DNA of 47,354 nt from Actinomycetes bacterium (GTDB lineage: Bacteria; Actinomycetota; Acidimicrobiia; Acidimicrobiales; RAAP-2): positions 1 through 47,354 of the forward strand of contig JAJZDI010000022.1 in assembly GCA_021806045.1 (NCBI GenBank), read 5' to 3'. The notes under the pieces were generated by a model. The model was not told where the DNA came from. It did not search any database and saw only the letters and a list, made by a program, of their open reading frames with translations. Within the stretch, counting starts at the first letter, position 1. Every line of letters begins with the position of its first letter. Below, one piece after another: positions 17,191 to 26,069 of the stretch. A program made the translations under genes and the position numbers.

Positions 17191-18486
17191 TCAGCGGGTC
17201 CGGTGCACCCCCAGGCAGCAGTGCTTGTACTTGCGCCCGCTCCCGCACGGGCAGGGGTCGTTGCGGCCGGCCGCCCGCCACGGCGCCTCCAGGTCGGCCT
17301 CCTCCACCCGGAGCTGGTCGACGATGGTGGCGAGGGGGCGCCCCCGGCGGGCCAGCCCGTCGAGCCGGGCGAGGAGGGGCTCGGCGTGCTCGAAGAAGGC
17401 CCGGTAGCCGGCGCACAGCACATTGTGGCCCGGCTCCCCCTCGGGGGAGGTGCCGAACCGGTCCTTCGGGCAGCCGCCCCGGCACATGCGCAGGACGGGG
17501 CAGTCCAGGCAGGCAGCGGTCAGCCCGTCGCGCTTGGCTGCGCCGAAGGCCGCCTGTGGCGGGCTGTCGACCAGGGCGCCCAGCCCGTCGGTGGCCACGT
17601 CTCCCAGCCGGTGCCCGGCGTCGACGAAGTGGTCGCAGGCGTACACGCCGCCGTCGTGCTCGAGGGCCAGGGCCCGCCCGCACGTCTCGGCCATCACGCA
17701 CAGGGTGGGCGACCCCCCGGCCCAGGCCACCATGCCCTCCATGAACGTCTGGACGGCGATGGCGCCGACGTCGTGGCGGACCCACTCGTCGAACACGGTG
17801 CACAGGAAGGTGCCGAGCGCCTCGCCGGACACGCTGCGTCCGGACGTCCCGCCGCCGGGGGTCCGCTCCACGACGGGAAGGAACTGCAGCCAGCGCACCT
17901 GCTGCTCCAGGAAGAAGCGGTAGACGGCCAGGGGCTCGGCGGCGGACCGGGCCGTCACCGTGCACAGCACGTCCGGTTCGATCCCGTGGTCCCGCAGCAC
18001 GGCCAGTCCCCGCATGGTCCGGGCGTGGGTCGGCCGCTGCCGCCGGTCCGGCCGCCCGGCATCGTGGATGTGGGCGGGCCCGTCGAGGGACAGCCCGACG
18101 GCGAAGCGCTCGGTGGCGAGGAAGGCGCCCCACCGGTCGTCGAGGAGGGTGCCGTTCGTCTGCAGGCTGTTCACGCACCGCCAGCCGTCGGGCAGGACGG
18201 CGCGCTGGAGGTCGACCGCCCGCCGGTAGAAGTCCACGCCGGCAATGGTGGGCTCACCCCCGTGCCACACGAAGTGGACGAGGGGCCCGGGCGCCGCCTC
18301 GATCATCGACCGCACATACGCCTCGAGCACGTCAGGGGTCATCCGGGCCGGACCACCGACGGCCAGCGACGCCTTGGGCAGGTAGTAGCAGTACTCGCAG
18401 TCGAGGTTGCACACCGCCCCCACCGGCTTGGCCATCACGACGAACGGCTCGGTCGCCGGTGCCCCGCTCACGTCTGTGCCGCTCAC
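17191..18486 (-). CDS. Radical SAM protein, anaerobic sulfatase-maturase-like, with SEC-C tail
   Basis: The product has 431 aa. The radical SAM [4Fe-4S] site is C26-x3-C30-x2-C33 (CNLDCEYCYY). The N-terminal VMAKPVGAVCNLDC and the HFVWHGGEPTIAG motif match the anSME family, which converts Cys/Ser of sulfatases to formylglycine. The SPASM region with auxiliary-cluster cysteines is present (CGRALALEHDGGVYACDHFVD, CLDCPVLRMCRGGCPKDRF). A zinc-binding SEC-C motif (NDPCPCGSGRKYKHCC) ends the protein. No sulfatase is encoded in the window, so the client is unknown. The GTG at 18486 has only a weak ribosome site. Confidence 0.88.
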   Translation of the reverse strand: MSGTDVSGAPATEPFVVMAKPVGAVCNLDCEYCYYLPKASLAVGGPARMTPDVLEAYVRSMIEAAPGPLVHFVWHGGEPTIAGVDFYRRAVDLQRAVLPDGWRCVNSLQTNGTLLDDRWGAFLATERFAVGLSLDGPAHIHDAGRPDRRQRPTHARTMRGLAVLRDHGIEPDVLCTVTARSAAEPLAVYRFFLEQQVRWLQFLPVVERTPGGGTSGRSVSGEALGTFLCTVFDEWVRHDVGAIAVQTFMEGMVAWAGGSPTLCVMAETCGRALALEHDGGVYACDHFVDAGHRLGDVATDGLGALVDSPPQAAFGAAKRDGLTAACLDCPVLRMCRGGCPKDRFGTSPEGEPGHNVLCAGYRAFFEHAEPLLARLDGLARRGRPLATIVDQLRVEEADLEAPWRAAGRNDPCPCGSGRKYKHCCLGVHRTR

Positions 18487-18520
18487 ATCCGCCCCGCTAC
18501 CGCTGCTGCCGGGCCGGTGG

Positions 18521-19537
18521 TCAGCCGGCCGGCTCTGCGTCCGGCGCGGGACCGGCCAGCCGGGAGGCTGCCAACGCGAACACCAGGGTCACCAGCAGCG
18601 CCCACAGGAGTGAGGCGAAGGCCAGGTGCAGGTCCTGCCAGGCCGTCTGGGCCCGGGTCAGCGCGCTGCCGGCGCCGACGGAGGCGACCACGCCGAGGAG
18701 GACGAGAAGGGTGACGGCCCCGCGCCGCCACCACGTTCGGCCGGCGGTGCGATGCCACGAGGTGACGACGAAGACCACCATGGCCGCGCTGGCCAGGCCG
18801 ACCATGGTCCGGTGGGCCAGCTGGAGGATGACCAGGTGCATCGGGCCCGGGTGGGTGCAGAGCGGCCACGACGGGCACACCCTGGCCGCGCCGCCGTCGA
18901 CGACGACGCTGCCCGAGACCAGGATGAGGAGGGTGGCGCCCAGTGCCACCCACGCCCACCGCCCGGCTCTGGCGGCGGACACGGAGAACCGCTCGCCGCC
19001 GATCGCTGCGGCGATGAGGGTGACGACGGTGGCACCCAGGAAGACCAGGCCGGTGACCAGGTGGACGGCCACCGTCCACGGCGCGTTCTTGGCGAAGACG
19101 GTCAGGGCCCCCAGCCCGGCCTGGAACAGCACCAGGCCGAGGGTGATGAGGGCGGGCACGTACGCGGCACGCCTGGTAGGCGTGCGCCGGGCCACCCACG
19201 TGGTGGCCAGCACCGCCACCGTCACCAGCGAGGCCAGGTAGCGGTGGAACTCCTCCAGCCAGGCGTGGATGTTGCCCACCAGGCCCAGGTGGCCGTAGCA
19301 GAGGGGCCAGCTCGGGCAGCCCATGCCCGACTCGGTCACCCGGACGGTGCTGCCCAGCACGACCAGCGCGTAGGCGAGCACGACGCTGACGGCGGCCAGG
19401 ACGACGACCGACCGGCCATGTGCTCGCCGCCCGTCACGGCGCCGGCTCCCGGCCGGTGCTCGATCCGTACCGGTGCCGCGGGACAGGGTGGACGCCACGG
19501 CTCCTGATGCTTCCACCGCCACGTGGGCGGGGGCCAT
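18521..19537 (-). CDS. ctaA: Heme A synthase (CtaA/COX15)
   Basis: The product has 338 aa and eight predicted helices. It shows the internal duplication of the family: TESGMGCPSWPLCYGH in the first half and ARVCPSWPLCTHPG in the second, each with a conserved Cys pair, plus four heme-region His sites (EEFHRYLASLV, AVHLVTGL, LQLAHRTMVGL, WQDLHLAFASLL). The enzyme oxidises the C8 methyl of heme O to give heme A for aa3-type cytochrome oxidase. It implies aerobic respiration. No ctaB or oxidase genes are in the window. Confidence 0.95.
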   Translation of the reverse strand: MAPAHVAVEASGAVASTLSRGTGTDRAPAGSRRRDGRRAHGRSVVVLAAVSVVLAYALVVLGSTVRVTESGMGCPSWPLCYGHLGLVGNIHAWLEEFHRYLASLVTVAVLATTWVARRTPTRRAAYVPALITLGLVLFQAGLGALTVFAKNAPWTVAVHLVTGLVFLGATVVTLIAAAIGGERFSVSAARAGRWAWVALGATLLILVSGSVVVDGGAARVCPSWPLCTHPGPMHLVILQLAHRTMVGLASAAMVVFVVTSWHRTAGRTWWRRGAVTLLVLLGVVASVGAGSALTRAQTAWQDLHLAFASLLWALLVTLVFALAASRLAGPAPDAEPAG

Positions 19538-19576
19538 TCCGTGACCCGCCGTCAGTTCCCTTCCGGTCGGCGGCGC

Positions 19577-20797
19577 TCAGAAGCCGAGGTCGATCTCCTC
19601 CTCGGTGCCGTCCGGCAGGACGTGCACCAGGTGGACGGGCACACCACCGCCCGCTCCCCCGATGCCGAGCGCAGGCACGACCTCACCGGCGATGGCGAGC
19701 GCCTCGAGGGGACGCACCACCGCCTCGGGCGGGTGGACACCGGGCTCGGCCAGCAGGCCCCGGGCCACCAGCGACGCCCCGATGCCGGCCGGGATGCCCG
19801 TCCCCGCCCCGGCACCCTCGGTGTCGGACGAGATCGAGAACACATAGCGGTGGGTGGCGCCGTCCTTGTCGCCGCCGACGACGATCTTCAGGCACCCCTT
19901 CGGTCCCGCCACCCCGGCCTCGGCCAGCAGCCGGGCCCGGGCGGCCAGGATCTCCTCCGTCCACGCCTCCACCGGCAGCTGGTCGCGGGGGACGTCACCC
20001 GCCGTCGCCAGCCCCCGCCGGACGACGTCCATGGTGTGCTCGAAGTAGGAGAGGGGGAAGACGACGCCCCGGTTGGTGGCCCACGTGAGGCCGGGGATGT
20101 GGCGGGGCAGGGTGATCGTCTCCGGGTGGGGGTAGGGGAAGACGGGGTAGGTCCCCACGTCGCGGAAGTCGGTCTCCTCGACGAACCGCCGACCGCTCTC
20201 CTCGAGCAGGCGCACCTGCTCGAAGCGGCCGTCGACGAAGACGGGCACGTCGTTGACCATGGCGTGGATGCGGTGCTGGATGACGGCCGGCCCCTCCTCG
20301 GGCTCGCCCCCGTGGATGTGCATGATGTCGACGGAGCGGCAGGTGTCGAGGAGCTCGTCGGCCGCGAAGCGGACGAGAAGGTTGGCCAGCCCCGGGGAGT
20401 TCCCCAGCCCCACCACCGCGCACACCCCCGCCGCTTCGGCCTTCCCGTCCAGCTCGAGCTGGCGCTCGGTGGCGTCGAGGTCGTCGCACACGTCGATGAA
20501 GGGGACGCCGGCCTCGATGGCGGCGGTGAGGACGGGGACACCGAACCGGTAGAAGGGGCCGATGCAGCTGACGGCGACGTCGGCGCCGGCGAGCACCTCG
20601 GCCAGGCTGTCCGGCGAGGTGGCGTCGACAGCCACGCCGCGCGCTCCCGGGTGGCCGAGGGCGCCGGCGGCCGCGGCGGCCGCCTCGGCGCGCACGTCCG
20701 CCACCACGATGTCGTCGAAGTCGCCGCTGGCCGCGACGGTGCGGGCCGCCACCGTGCCGATGCCCCCGGCGCCCCCCAAGACCACAACTCGTGTCAT
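19577..20797 (-). CDS. Saccharopine dehydrogenase-like NAD(P)-binding protein
   Basis: The product has 406 aa. The N-terminal Rossmann motif is VVVLGGAGGIGTVAARTVA, followed by VVADVRAEAAAAAA, DVAVSCIGPFYRFGVPVLTAAIEAGVPFIDVCDD and VVGLGNSPGLANLLV, the pattern of saccharopine dehydrogenase family proteins (lysine pathway enzymes and many uncharacterised reductases). Lysine metabolism is not implied. The ATG at 20797 has GGAGGGACG before it and overlaps the FGGY kinase stop as ATGA, so the two proteins are made together and probably act in one pathway. Confidence 0.88.
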   Translation of the reverse strand: MTRVVVLGGAGGIGTVAARTVAASGDFDDIVVADVRAEAAAAAAGALGHPGARGVAVDATSPDSLAEVLAGADVAVSCIGPFYRFGVPVLTAAIEAGVPFIDVCDDLDATERQLELDGKAEAAGVCAVVGLGNSPGLANLLVRFAADELLDTCRSVDIMHIHGGEPEEGPAVIQHRIHAMVNDVPVFVDGRFEQVRLLEESGRRFVEETDFRDVGTYPVFPYPHPETITLPRHIPGLTWATNRGVVFPLSYFEHTMDVVRRGLATAGDVPRDQLPVEAWTEEILAARARLLAEAGVAGPKGCLKIVVGGDKDGATHRYVFSISSDTEGAGAGTGIPAGIGASLVARGLLAEPGVHPPEAVVRPLEALAIAGEVVPALGIGGAGGGVPVHLVHVLPDGTEEEIDLGF

Positions 20798-22404
20798 CGT
20801 CCCTCCGATCGGTCGAACGGCCCGCCGGGCCGGTTGAGTGCTGCGTACATGTGGCGCTGCTGGCGGTACAGGTTGTGGAAGTGCTCGTAGAGCTCGCGGT
20901 AGAGGGCGCCGTTCTCCGGCCGGGGCTCGAAGACCCGGGCGACGGTCGACGCCGCCGCGGCACCGGCCAGGTCGGTCTTCTCCAAGGCCAGCGCCGCGTA
21001 CAGGGCGGCACCCCGGACGTTGGCCAGGAGCGGCTGGGCGACCTGGTGCACGGGCCGCTCCATCACGTCCGCGTGGATCTGGCACCAGACGTCGGACGAC
21101 GCACCCCCACCGATGAAGCGGATGGGGCCGGTCGGGCGCTTGAGGAAGTGCTCGACCGCGTCCTGCATCCACCGTGCGTTCAGGGCCACCCCCTCGAACA
21201 GGGCCCGGAGCATGTGGTCGCGGGTGGTGGACAGCGACACGTTGAGGAAGGAGCCGCGCAGGGTGCGGTCGTCCACCGGGCAGCGCTCCCCGCCCAGCCA
21301 CGGTGCGAACAGGACCCCGCCGCTGCCCGGCTCGGTCGCCTCGACCACCTCGTCGAGCGCGGCGTACGACGGTGGCGGTGCCGCCGGTTCGCCTCCGGGC
21401 ACCGGTGCGAACATCGCGTCGCGGAACCACTCGAGGCAGATGCCGGCGGTGTCGTGGTTGTTGGCCACCAGGTAACGCCCGGGGCGCACCCCGGGCACCG
21501 TGGCCATCTGCCGGAACGGGTCCGTCTTCTTGAACGGCACGTGGCACGACAGCCACGACGTGGTCGAGATGGCCATGTGGAGCTCGTAGTCGTCCAGCGC
21601 GCCGGAGCCGGTGGTGGCCGACAGGAGGTCGGGGACGCCGGTGACCACCGGGATCCCCGCAGGCAGCCCGAGCTCGGCGGCCACATCGGCGGCGAGGCCG
21701 CCAGCCACCGATCCGGTGGGGACCAGCTCCGGCAGCTTGTCGGCGTCCCGGGTGGTGAGGCGGAGCAGGTCGGGCGAGTAGGCGGGCCGGGAGAGGTCGC
21801 GGATGTCGATCAGCCACGACAGGATCATCGACGCCGGGGTGGCCACCACCCGCCCGGTGAAGCGCAGGCCCAGGTAGTCGACGGGCTCGAGGAAGACCGA
21901 CGCGGCCCGGTAGATGTCGGGCTCCTCGTTGCGGAGGTAGAGGATGTGGCCGAGCGGGTCGTTGCCGGCCAGGGCGGGGGCACCCCCGCTGACGCGGATG
22001 AAGCGGAGCGCCTTGGTGGGGCCGTAGCCCTCCACCTCCACCGGCCCCTTCCCGCCCAGCACGGCCGGCGAGTACCGCCCTCCCCGGGCGTCCATCCACA
22101 GCAGGCAGGGGCCCACCGCCGTGCCGTCGGGGCCGACGGGCACGGTCGAGCCCCACTGGCCGGTGCAGGTGACGCCGACCACGTCGTCGGGGCGCACCGT
22201 CCCCGCCTCGACGAGGCGGCGGGCCGATCCCCGGATGGCGTCCCACCAGGCGTCGGGATCCTGGACGGCGCCGCCGCCGGGGAGGAGGGTGGTCGCCACC
22301 GGCACGAGCTCGTGTCCGAGGACGTCGCCGTCCACCGTCACGAACGCCGTCTTCGGCCCGCCCGTCCCCAGATCGATGGCCAGCACGGCCTCGTGTCGCC
22401 CCAC
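20794..22404 (-). CDS. FGGY-family carbohydrate kinase (xylulokinase-like)
   Basis: The product has 536 aa. The ATPase-fold phosphate 1 motif is AIDLGTGGPKTAFV; the N-terminal FGGY region includes VGVTCTGQWGSTVPV and LLWMDARGG. The C-terminal domain has GVLFAPWLGGERCPVDD and the adenosine motif IRFIGGGASSDVWCQIHADV. It phosphorylates a sugar or polyol with ATP; the substrate cannot be read from the sequence. The GTG at 22404 is preceded by TAACCT with a 6-nt gap (leaderless promoter). It is the first gene of a two-gene operon with the saccharopine-dehydrogenase-like gene. Confidence 0.92.
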   Translation of the reverse strand: MGRHEAVLAIDLGTGGPKTAFVTVDGDVLGHELVPVATTLLPGGGAVQDPDAWWDAIRGSARRLVEAGTVRPDDVVGVTCTGQWGSTVPVGPDGTAVGPCLLWMDARGGRYSPAVLGGKGPVEVEGYGPTKALRFIRVSGGAPALAGNDPLGHILYLRNEEPDIYRAASVFLEPVDYLGLRFTGRVVATPASMILSWLIDIRDLSRPAYSPDLLRLTTRDADKLPELVPTGSVAGGLAADVAAELGLPAGIPVVTGVPDLLSATTGSGALDDYELHMAISTTSWLSCHVPFKKTDPFRQMATVPGVRPGRYLVANNHDTAGICLEWFRDAMFAPVPGGEPAAPPPSYAALDEVVEATEPGSGGVLFAPWLGGERCPVDDRTLRGSFLNVSLSTTRDHMLRALFEGVALNARWMQDAVEHFLKRPTGPIRFIGGGASSDVWCQIHADVMERPVHQVAQPLLANVRGAALYAALALEKTDLAGAAAASTVARVFEPRPENGALYRELYEHFHNLYRQQRHMYAALNRPGGPFDRSEGR

Positions 22405-22410
22405 GGCGTG

Positions 22411-22416
22411 AGGTTA
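22411..22416 (-). promoter_or_regulatory. -10 box of a leaderless promoter (FGGY kinase operon)
   Basis: TAACCT reads on the minus strand, then CACGCC, then the GTG start at 22404. It supports this GTG as the true start. Confidence 0.55.
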
Positions 22417-22553
22417 CCCGCGCGTCACCTGCGGGGAGCTGACCGCGTCGGCTGTTCCCGGTGCGTTCCCCGGGTGCTGCCCGTCACGCGCCGCCGGGCC
22501 GGTGACGATGTGCGGCTACGACCGGAGGTGACGACCGGCGCCGACGCCACCGG

Positions 22554-23591
22554 TCACGAGGCGCCGGGTGCAGACTGGAACGTGTAGGTGAACGGCGCCT
22601 GCTTCGGCGCGACCTGTAGGCCGAGCTTGGTGCCGACGGAGACGCCCACCGCCACGGCAGCCGAACCGACCTGCACGGTGAGGCTGGAGGTGGCCTGGAA
22701 GGTCTTCCGCTGTCCGGCGGCCAGGACGGCCTGGAAGACGGGCGTCAGCGACGACGGATCGCTCACCTGCACCCAGCACCCGCCCGAGGGTGCGACGGTC
22801 ACCGCGAAGTTCCGGGCGCCGACGGTGTACGTGGCTCCCGCCGGGGTCGTCGACGCCAGGTGGACGAGCGGGGGCGGCGGTGTCGTGGTGTGGGTGACGT
22901 GCCGGGTGACCGGGATGGGCGCACCGCTCGGGCCGGTCACCCGGAGCACGTGCCAGTCGGCCAGCAGGCGGGGATGGGTGAGCGCCAGGTACTGGCCGGC
23001 ACCGGCCACCACGACCAGGAGCGCGATGACCCACGTCGACATCCGGAGCCACCGTGGTGCCCGGCTGCGGCGCCGGGCCCGCCGGGCGGCGCGCCTGGTC
23101 AGGCGGAGGTCCTCGGGCTCGAGGGCGGTGACGATCCCCGTCGGCATGCCCGTGTCGAACACGGCGCCGACGGCGGGGACCTGACCGGTCTGGGTGAAGG
23201 CGCGCAGGTGGTCGGGGCTGTCGACGGGTGCGCCGGCTCCCACGGCCACGGTGGCGGGCGCCACCGTCGGCCGGAAGGCGGTGGATGCGCCGGCCGCCGA
23301 CCACGCCTCCATCAGGTGCAGTGCCATGGCGTCGCCGTCGAGGGACAGGAACGCCGCGTAGCGCCGGAGCGTGCTCAGCGCACCTGCCTGGTCCGGGAGC
23401 TGGCGGAGGTCCCCCGCCTCGAGCGCCTCGATCTGGGTGATGGGCCGGCCGATGCGATCGTGGACGGTGAGGAGGTCGAGACCGACGGACTCGCGCGCTT
23501 GACGGAGCAGGCGGCCGATCTCGACCGGCGAGGTCGGCGTGGTGCGTATGTCACCCCGTCGCCCCCCCTGCGGTGCCCGGCGCCGCGTCAC
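22554..23591 (-). CDS. RodZ-like protein: N-terminal HTH, one membrane helix, C-terminal beta domain
   Basis: The product has 345 aa. The GTG at 23591 follows a strong GAAGGAGG. Residues ~22-90 form an Xre-type/HTH_25 domain (EIGRLLRQARESVGLDLLTVHDRIGRPITQIEALEAGDLRQLP). A basic stretch (RRAARRARRRSRAPRW) precedes a single membrane helix at about residues 185-205. The extracytoplasmic part has a Pro/Thr linker and a DUF4115-like domain (VGARNFAVTVAPSGGCWVQVSD...RKTFQATSSLTVQVGSAAVAV). This is RodZ architecture, linking the MreB-type cytoskeleton to cell-wall growth. MreB is not in the window, so the exact role is inferred. Confidence 0.87.
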   Translation of the reverse strand: MTRRRAPQGGRRGDIRTTPTSPVEIGRLLRQARESVGLDLLTVHDRIGRPITQIEALEAGDLRQLPDQAGALSTLRRYAAFLSLDGDAMALHLMEAWSAAGASTAFRPTVAPATVAVGAGAPVDSPDHLRAFTQTGQVPAVGAVFDTGMPTGIVTALEPEDLRLTRRAARRARRRSRAPRWLRMSTWVIALLVVVAGAGQYLALTHPRLLADWHVLRVTGPSGAPIPVTRHVTHTTTPPPPLVHLASTTPAGATYTVGARNFAVTVAPSGGCWVQVSDPSSLTPVFQAVLAAGQRKTFQATSSLTVQVGSAAVAVGVSVGTKLGLQVAPKQAPFTYTFQSAPGAS

Positions 23592-23677
23592 CTCGCCTCC
23601 TTCGTGGCCGTCCTTCGTGGCCGTCCTCGTGGCAGCGTAGTGCCCGGATGTGGTCGTCCCTGGTCAGGTTGCAGCGA

Positions 23678-24877
23678 TCAGCCCAGGCAGGAGCGCACCG
23701 CGTCGAGCAGGACCAGGGTGCGTTCGTCGCCGTTCAGGCCGACGCGCATCTGGTTCATGACGTAGGCGAGTGCCACACCCGAGCCGGGGTGGGCGAGGCC
23801 CACCGAGCCGCCCGCGCCGTAGTGCCCGAACCCGCCGGCGCCGAGGAACGGGCTGAAGGCCCCGTCGAGCATCACCCCGAGGCCGAAGCGGGTGTCCGCT
23901 CCGAGGACGAGGTCGGCGCCGTCGGAGCGGACAGCCGTGATGTCCGCCACGGTGGCCGGGTCGAGCAGTCGCACCCCGTCCACGTCGCCGATCACCGCCG
24001 CGTACATGCGGGCGAGCGAGCGGGCGTCGGTGATCCCGTTGGCCGCCGGCACTTCGGCGGCGTGGACGGCGCGGTCGTTGAAGGGTCCCCCCGCCTCCTC
24101 CAGCGAGCCGAACGCCCCCTCGAGGAACAGGGCGCGGGTGCCGAGGGCGTCGGGGCCGAACTGGCGGGCGAGGAGCTCCAGCTCGGCCGGGTCCAATTGG
24201 GTCAGGTGGTCGAAGGACGCGGTCAGGGGGGCGACGCGCGCCTCCTCCTCCTCGGGGAGGCCGATCCAGAAGTCGAGCCCGAGCGGCGAGGCGATCTCGT
24301 CCCGGAAGAACGTCCCGATGCTCCGGCCGCTGACCCGCCGGACGATCTCGCCCACCAGCCATCCGAAGGTGAGCGCGTGGTAGCCGTGGGCGGTGCCCGG
24401 TTCCCACAGGGGTGCCTGGGCGGCCAGTGCGTCGACGATCGGGTCCCATGCCAGGACCTGGTCGAGCGAGAGGGCGGTGTCGATGGCGGGGAGCCCGGCC
24501 TGGTGGTTGAGCAGCCAGGCGACCGGGAGCGTCCCCTTGCCGGCGGCGGCGAACTCGGGCCAGTACTCGGCCACGGGTGCGTCCACGTCGAGCTGACCCC
24601 GTTCGGCCAGGAGCGCCGCGCACAGGGCCACCGCGCCCTTGGTCGATGAGAAGATCAGCTGGAGGGTGTCACGGCCGTAGGGGCGTCCGGCCCGCTCGTC
24701 GGCGGTGCCGCCCCACAGGTCGACCACCGGCACCCCGTCCTTGTACACGCACAGGGAGGCGCCGAGGTCGTGGCGGACGCTGAAGTTCTCCTCGAAAGCG
24801 GTGCGCACGGCCTCCCAGCCGGGAGCGACCTCACCGGCAACGGCGGCGGAACCGCCCCTCACCCCGTTGTCCGTCAC
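23678..24877 (-). CDS. Serine hydrolase of the beta-lactamase/EstB family
   Basis: The product has 399 aa. The catalytic SxxK is S77-S-T-K80 (IFSSTKGAV), the region around WEPGTAHGYHALTFGWLVG supplies the Tyr motif, and HYGAGGSVGLAHP replaces the KTG triad. The lack of a signal peptide suggests a cytoplasmic esterase or peptidase rather than a secreted antibiotic-resistance enzyme. I chose the GTG at 24877, 5 nt after GAGGAGG, over a GTG 33 nt upstream that lacks a ribosome site. The gene is divergent from the pirin gene. Confidence 0.88.
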   Translation of the reverse strand: MTDNGVRGGSAAVAGEVAPGWEAVRTAFEENFSVRHDLGASLCVYKDGVPVVDLWGGTADERAGRPYGRDTLQLIFSSTKGAVALCAALLAERGQLDVDAPVAEYWPEFAAAGKGTLPVAWLLNHQAGLPAIDTALSLDQVLAWDPIVDALAAQAPLWEPGTAHGYHALTFGWLVGEIVRRVSGRSIGTFFRDEIASPLGLDFWIGLPEEEEARVAPLTASFDHLTQLDPAELELLARQFGPDALGTRALFLEGAFGSLEEAGGPFNDRAVHAAEVPAANGITDARSLARMYAAVIGDVDGVRLLDPATVADITAVRSDGADLVLGADTRFGLGVMLDGAFSPFLGAGGFGHYGAGGSVGLAHPGSGVALAYVMNQMRVGLNGDERTLVLLDAVRSCLG

Positions 24878-25067
24878 CGCACCCTCCTCGTCTCCGGAAC
24901 CGCTGCCCACGGCCCCTGTCGCGCCCCGGCGGGTGCGACCCTACCGGGAGTCGATCGTCCGTTGGGCAGGGGAGGCGAGCCGCGGCGTGCCCGGGAATGT
25001 TGTTTCCGCAACTACTGTTGGAGGACGTGCGGCCGCCACCGGCCGCAGGGTCCCCGAGGAGGCCGCC

Positions 25068-26027
25068 ATGCCCGCAGTCGACGTCGACGATCGCACCCAG
25101 CTCCCCCGCCTGGTTGTGGCGGGTGACGCCCGGCCGCGGCCCGTGCGTTCCGTGACCACCGCACCCGCCGGGTTCGAGGGAGAGGGCTTCCCGGTGCGGC
25201 GGGCGTTCGCCGGGGTGGCCATGGCCGACCTCGACCCCTTCGTCCACATGGACCAGATGGGCGAGGTCGAGTACGCGCCGGGAGAGCCCAAAGGCACGCC
25301 GTGGCACCCCCACCGCGGCTTCGAGACGGTCACTTACATGATCGACGGGACGTTCCGCCACCAGGACTCGATCGGCGGCGGCGGGCTCATCACCAACGGG
25401 GACACCCAGTGGATGACGGCCGGCGCTGGCATCCTCCACATCGAGGCACCGCCGGAGGAGCTGGTGGCCTCGGGCGGCCTGTTCCACGGGATCCAGCTGT
25501 GGGTCAACCTGCCCGGTCGGGACAAGTTCGTCACGCCCCGCTACCAGGACATCGGTGCCGGGCACGTGACCCTCGTCACCTCGGCCGACGGCGGCGCGCT
25601 GGTGCGGGTGATCGCCGGCGACCTCGGAGCCGTCCAGGGACCGGGCGTCACCCACACCCCCATCGCCATGCTCCACGCGTCGGTCAGCCCCGGGGCACGG
25701 TTGGTGCTCCCGTGGGACCCGTCCTTCTCGGCGCTGGCCTACGTGCTGGCCGGCTCGGGCACCGTGGGGGACGAACGGCGCCCGGTGGCGACCGGCCAGC
25801 TCGCCGTGTTCGGACCGGGAGGCACCATCGTGGTGGAGGCCGACGCGACCCAGGAGTCGCGCCACCCGGAGCTCGAGGTGCTGGTGCTCGGCGGCCGCCC
25901 GATCGGCGAGCCGGTGGTGGCCTACGGGCCCTTCGTCATGAACACCCGGGAGCAGATCGCCCAGGCGTTCGAGGACTACCAGGCGGGCCGGTTGGGCTCG
26001 GTGCCCGCCTCACACGTGGTGGCCTGA
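25068..26027 (+). CDS. Pirin family protein
   Basis: The product has 319 aa, a bicupin. The N-terminal cupin has the pirin metal motif (GTPWHPHRGFETVTYMIDG, then FRHQDSIGGGG and AGAGILHIEAPPEE) with the expected His/His/His/Glu ligands. The second cupin contains FSALAYVLAGSGTV. Pirins bind Fe or other metals; some are quercetinases or redox-sensing cofactors, and the role here is unknown. GAGGAGG precedes the ATG at 25068. A possible -10 TACTGT lies at 25013-25018. Confidence 0.93.
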   Translation: MPAVDVDDRTQLPRLVVAGDARPRPVRSVTTAPAGFEGEGFPVRRAFAGVAMADLDPFVHMDQMGEVEYAPGEPKGTPWHPHRGFETVTYMIDGTFRHQDSIGGGGLITNGDTQWMTAGAGILHIEAPPEELVASGGLFHGIQLWVNLPGRDKFVTPRYQDIGAGHVTLVTSADGGALVRVIAGDLGAVQGPGVTHTPIAMLHASVSPGARLVLPWDPSFSALAYVLAGSGTVGDERRPVATGQLAVFGPGGTIVVEADATQESRHPELEVLVLGGRPIGEPVVAYGPFVMNTREQIAQAFEDYQAGRLGSVPASHVVA

Positions 26028-26046
26028 CCCGGGGCGGCACCCCGGG
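26028..26046. terminator. GC hairpin between convergent pirin and DHA2 genes
   Basis: CCCGGGG (26028-26034), loop CGGCA, CCCCGGG (26040-26046): a perfect 7-bp stem directly after the pirin stop, in a 42-nt convergent gap. It has no T-tract. Confidence 0.6.
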
Positions 26047-26069
26047 CGGCATCCGACCTGCACGACGCC

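Noticed and set aside
23599-23632. Short direct repeat of ttcgtggccgtcc upstream of the RodZ-like gene
   Set aside because: Only about two and a half copies of 13 bp in a leader region; no regulatory logic or further copies seen.
25000-25020. GTTG/CAAC inverted repeat near the pirin promoter as an operator
   Set aside because: The arms are only 4 nt and no adjacent regulator gene supports it.
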